Of a stretch of DNA of 9,792 nt, positions 7,472-9,792 are shown in pieces. The DNA lies in NCBI GenBank assembly GCA_024699595.1, contig JAILPG010000240.1, forward strand, positions 1-9,792, given 5' to 3'. The stretch is from Lachnospiraceae bacterium. GTDB taxonomy: Bacteria > Bacillota_A > Clostridia > Lachnospirales > Lachnospiraceae. The notes beneath the pieces are model-generated. The model made no database searches, was not told where the DNA came from, and saw nothing but the letters and a program-made list of their open reading frames with translations. Both the position numbers and the translations under genes were made by a program. Position 1 is the first letter of the stretch, and every line of letters begins with the position of its first letter.

Positions 7472-9346
7472 ATGAACATAGAACTTCAGTGTTGTGCGCT
7501 CTTTATCATATTTACGATCGCAGTCATGTTCCATCGCGAGAAGAAGCTTGACCTTATGAACCGCAGGCTTTTTCAGCGAGCCATATATGCATGTTTTGCC
7601 TGCCTTGTATTCGATATCCTGTCCATCATCCTGATCAATATGTCAGTGCTTAAGGGCTTTAACCGGGACATAACGGGAATAGTCTGCAAGCTTTATATCA
7701 TGATGCTTGTGCTTCAGGGGTATTTCGGATATATATATGTATCCACAAATCTGCTTCCGAGAGACAAGGCATGGGCGCAGAATGCAAGGATTACCTATCA
7801 CGTGATATTCGGGATCGGTGAGCTTTTGATGCTTATACTTCCGATCGATTTTACCGCAAGCGGGCGTATCGTATATTCCTTTGGCCTGTCAACGACAGTT
7901 GCCTATGTACTTTCTGCGGTATATATCCTGTCTACCATCTTAATGACCATAATATACAGAAAAATGATGCCCGGAAGAAGATTCACGGCCATGCTTTTAT
8001 GGCAGGGTATATGGCTTCTTGCCGCGGCGATCCAGTTTATCGAGCCAAGTCTATTGCTTGTCGGATTTGCTTCATCTTTTGGCATGGTCATTTTATATAT
8101 ACAGCTTGAAAATCCGAGTGAATATATAGACGGGACCACGGGTCTGTTCACAACGAACGCTCTTTCCGCTTACGTACATGATAAATACAAGTATGATAAG
8201 CGCTTTTCGATGTTTACCGCAAAGATCAATTATCTCACCAATACGGTTGATTACGGCATGGAACAGGCGGCTGTCCTTCGTACGGCCAGGGCTTTAATGG
8301 GACTTGGGCCCGAGCCTGCGTTTCGTATTGACGATGATACATTCTGCGTCCTCTATGATGATAAGGACCGTATGTTTGAGAAAGCTGCGGACATTAAGAG
8401 ACAGAAAGACGGGGTCAAGGATCTGCCAGCCAAGGGTACCTATCTGCTGATACCCGACAGTCAGATATTAAACGGTCCGGATGAATTCTTCCGCTTTTTG
8501 CATACCTATCTGGAAAGTGAGCAGGAGATAACCATAGCGGATGAAGATCTTGTGCGTAAGCTCAGGGATCAGAACAGCGTCAAGGGACTGATCGATGAAG
8601 CACTCAGAGAAGACAGGGTGGAGGTCTTTTACCAGCCGCTTTACAATGTAAAACGGGACAGGTTTACCGCTGCGGAGGCGCTTGTCCGCATAAGGCTTGA
8701 AAACGGCGAGATCGTTCCTCCGGGAGAGTTCATAACGATCGCAGAGGAGAACGGTCAGATCATCCCGCTCGGGATAAGGATATTTGAAAAGGTCTGTCAG
8801 TTTATGGCAAAGGGGGAAGCGCAGAAGTACGGACTTGAACAGATGGAGGTCAATATTTCGGCTGCCCAGTTTGATCCCGAGAATCCCACACAGTTTGTTA
8901 TGGACCGGATCGAGCACTACGGACTCGACCCCTCGCAGTTTAACCTTGAGATCACCGAGACCGCCGCTGGCGAAAACAGGAGCATCATGATCCGGAACAT
9001 GGAAAAGCTGATCAAAAAGGGTGTGACGTTTTCACTTGATGACTTTGGAACGGGGCGCTCAAATATTGACTACTTTGTAAATATGCCGGTAAGGATCATT
9101 AAGTTTGACTATACGTTTACCCACAGTTTCTTTGATAACGAGAAGATCAAGCATGTTCTGACCGGAATGGTCGATATCATACATAAGATGAATATGACCG
9201 TTGTGGTAGAAGGCATTGAAACGGAAGAGCAGATGAAGATCATGAAAGACATGGATATTGAGTTCATACAGGGCTTCTATTATTCAAGGCCGATCCCGGA
9301 AGATGAGTTCATATCGTTTCTTATCAAAAACAACGCAGACAGATAG
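7472..9346 (+). CDS. Seven-TM protein with degenerate GGDEF and intact EAL domain, probable c-di-GMP phosphodiesterase
   Basis: A 624-residue protein. Residues 1-208 form about seven hydrophobic helices, like the 7TM sensor regions of signalling proteins. A GGDEF domain follows (about 220-340), but the signature is DDDTF at 287-291, so it cannot be a normal cyclase; it may be a regulatory or GTP-binding relic. The EAL domain (about 375-618) keeps YQPL, EALVRI (Glu402), NISAAQF, ITET, DDFGTG (523-528), KFD, EGIE (580-583) and QGFYYSRP, the residues expected for metal binding and hydrolysis. Predicted reaction: c-di-GMP to pGpG at the inner membrane face. GAGGAAG lies 11 bases before ATG 7472, somewhat far. 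Its proximity to a glycosyltransferase with MshEN repeats suggests local control of that enzyme, though it is on the opposite strand and has its own promoter and terminator. The 7TM ligand is unknown. Confidence 0.9.
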   Translation: MNIELQCCALFIIFTIAVMFHREKKLDLMNRRLFQRAIYACFACLVFDILSIILINMSVLKGFNRDITGIVCKLYIMMLVLQGYFGYIYVSTNLLPRDKAWAQNARITYHVIFGIGELLMLILPIDFTASGRIVYSFGLSTTVAYVLSAVYILSTILMTIIYRKMMPGRRFTAMLLWQGIWLLAAAIQFIEPSLLLVGFASSFGMVILYIQLENPSEYIDGTTGLFTTNALSAYVHDKYKYDKRFSMFTAKINYLTNTVDYGMEQAAVLRTARALMGLGPEPAFRIDDDTFCVLYDDKDRMFEKAADIKRQKDGVKDLPAKGTYLLIPDSQILNGPDEFFRFLHTYLESEQEITIADEDLVRKLRDQNSVKGLIDEALREDRVEVFYQPLYNVKRDRFTAAEALVRIRLENGEIVPPGEFITIAEENGQIIPLGIRIFEKVCQFMAKGEAQKYGLEQMEVNISAAQFDPENPTQFVMDRIEHYGLDPSQFNLEITETAAGENRSIMIRNMEKLIKKGVTFSLDDFGTGRSNIDYFVNMPVRIIKFDYTFTHSFFDNEKIKHVLTGMVDIIHKMNMTVVVEGIETEEQMKIMKDMDIEFIQGFYYSRPIPEDEFISFLIKNNADR

Positions 9347-9366
9347 TGGACCATGGTCCATTTTTT
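9347..9366 (+). terminator. Rho-independent terminator after the EAL gene
   Basis: The perfect palindrome TGGACCATGGTCCA begins one base after the TAG stop and is followed by six T residues. This is a compact intrinsic terminator for the EAL gene. Confidence 0.8.
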
Positions 9367-9386
9367 GCAATACACCAAGAAAAGAC

Positions 9387-9430
9387 AAGAACTGCCAAAG
9401 CAGACGCTTTAAACGGCGGTTCTTTTTATT
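9387..9430 (+). terminator. Second, longer intrinsic terminator
   Basis: AAGAACTGCC (9387-9396) pairs with GGCGGTTCTT (9415-9424) over ten pairs including one G-U, enclosing a small AAAGC/GCTTT hairpin (9397-9410). The 3' arm runs into TTTATTT. Being second in line, it would stop read-through from the first, or could act as an attenuator if a promoter lies between the two. Confidence 0.6.
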
Positions 9431-9431
9431 T

Positions 9432-9501
9432 ATGATGATACCAGGGTGAAAAGGTCATAAAGCGATCATGCTTGCATGGAGCCATGCGCAGGTATCATCA
9501 T
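9432..9501 (+). repeat. 11-bp inverted repeat enclosing an inner hairpin; possible structured leader of the GH94 gene
   Basis: ATGATGATACC (9432-9442) is perfectly complementary to GGTATCATCAT (9491-9501). Inside lies GCATG (9474-9478) with loop GAGC and CATGC (9483-9487), and a further CATGC at 9467-9471 can compete for the same GCATG arm. The 3' outer arm can also pair with ATGAT at 9504-9508. This suggests a folded, possibly switching RNA of about 70 bases ending 32 bases before the GH94 start. It matches no riboswitch class I could recall. Alternatively it is a pair of operator sites, since TTTAAA (9408-9413) and TATGAT (9431-9436), 17 bases apart, could be a promoter starting inside it. 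Confidence 0.45.
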
Positions 9502-9533
9502 GAATGATTAATAATTATAAACCGGGAGAACAT

Positions 9534-9792
9534 ATGAGATACGGATATTTTGATACAGAAAACGATGAATATGTGATCGAGAAGGTCGATCTGCCGACTT
9601 CGTGGACGAACTATCTCGGGGTGGAGGATATGTGCGCGGTGGTAAACCATGCCGCCGGAGGATATCTGTTTTATAAATCGCCCCAGTATCACAGGATCAC
9701 AAGGTTTCGGGGAAACAGCGTGCCGATGGACCGCCCCGGAGATTATATCTATATAAGAGATAGGGAAAACGGGGATTATTTCAGCATTTCCT
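9534..9792 (+). CDS. GH94 cellobiose/cellodextrin phosphorylase-like protein, N-terminal 86 codons
   Basis: The frame opens at ATG 9534, five bases after GGGAG, and stays open to the right edge. The N-terminus begins MRYGYFD, followed by EYVI, a W-NYLG-ED stretch, AAGGYLFYKSP, HRITRFRGNSVP and GDYIYIRD. This is the characteristic start of GH94 phosphorylases (beta-sandwich domain), which cleave cellobiose or longer beta-glucan oligosaccharides with phosphate to give a sugar 1-phosphate in the cytoplasm. The catalytic Asp and the substrate-determining loops lie beyond the window, so cellobiose, cellodextrin, laminaribiose and chitobiose phosphorylases cannot be separated. Two terminators and a possible structured leader precede it, so it is probably expressed and regulated separately from the EAL gene. 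It could salvage oligosaccharides released by the nearby GH10 enzyme or from diet. Confidence 0.85.
   Translation, partial: MRYGYFDTENDEYVIEKVDLPTSWTNYLGVEDMCAVVNHAAGGYLFYKSPQYHRITRFRGNSVPMDRPGDYIYIRDRENGDYFSIS

Noticed and set aside
8468..8917. Minus-strand 149-codon frame opposite the EAL domain
   Set aside because: It overlaps fully conserved EAL motifs on the other strand and has no domain of its own; judged a shadow frame. The same applies to 6635-7042 opposite the GH10 catalytic region.
9432..9501. Terminal inverted repeats of a small mobile element
   Set aside because: The arms are only 48 bases apart, no target-site duplication is evident and there is no second copy in the window; a leader or operator is more likely.
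9498..9692. Minus-strand 64-codon frame at the right edge
   Set aside because: The opposite strand carries a clear GH94 N-terminus with a good ribosome binding site, so this frame is not credible.

Overview
The window looks like chromosomal DNA from a Gram-positive anaerobe of the Lachnospiraceae type (gut or rumen Clostridia). This is an inference from the strong AAAGGAG-like ribosome binding sites, a lipoprotein GH10 xylanase, a GH94 phosphorylase with its own leader, and tightly packed genes of moderate GC. No rRNA, tRNA, CRISPR array, transposase or phage gene was seen.

Layout. On the minus strand (5850 down to the left edge) a three-gene operon encodes: a polytopic GT-C-type membrane glycosyltransferase; a cellulose-synthase-like GT2 glycosyltransferase whose cytoplasmic N-terminus carries six tandem half-motifs, read as three MshEN-type c-di-GMP-binding domains; and a BcsB-like extracytoplasmic partner that runs off the left edge. 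The first two genes overlap by four bases (ATGA) and the next gap is 16 bases. A 253-base divergent intergenic region (5851-6103) holds candidate promoters in both directions and a foldable leader for the minus-strand operon. On the plus strand follow a GH10 endo-xylanase-type lipoprotein (6104-7387), then a seven-TM protein with a degenerate GGDEF domain and an intact EAL domain (7472-9346), started by a near-consensus extended -10 promoter that abuts the xylanase stop codon. Two Rho-independent terminators close this block. After them comes a long 11-bp inverted repeat that may fold as a leader RNA, and then the first 86 codons of a GH94 cellobiose/cellodextrin phosphorylase-like gene that continues past the right edge.

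How the parts fit. The most economical reading is a c-di-GMP-controlled beta-glucan (cellulose-like) exopolysaccharide locus. The GT2 would polymerise and translocate the chain, with c-di-GMP sensed by MshEN repeats instead of the C-terminal PilZ domain of classic BcsA. The BcsB-like protein would receive the chain outside the membrane, and the GT-C protein may add a lipid-linked sugar. The adjacent EAL protein is a plausible local c-di-GMP sink, the GH10 lipoprotein may trim or digest a beta-1,4-linked polymer at the cell surface, and the GH94 enzyme would phosphorolyse released beta-glucan oligosaccharides. GT2-MshEN fusions are known (NfrB; XagB-like proteins), so the fusion itself is not new. 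The triple MshEN array, its pairing with BcsB and GT-C in a probable monoderm, and the neighbouring PDE/GH10/GH94 set are the parts worth following up.
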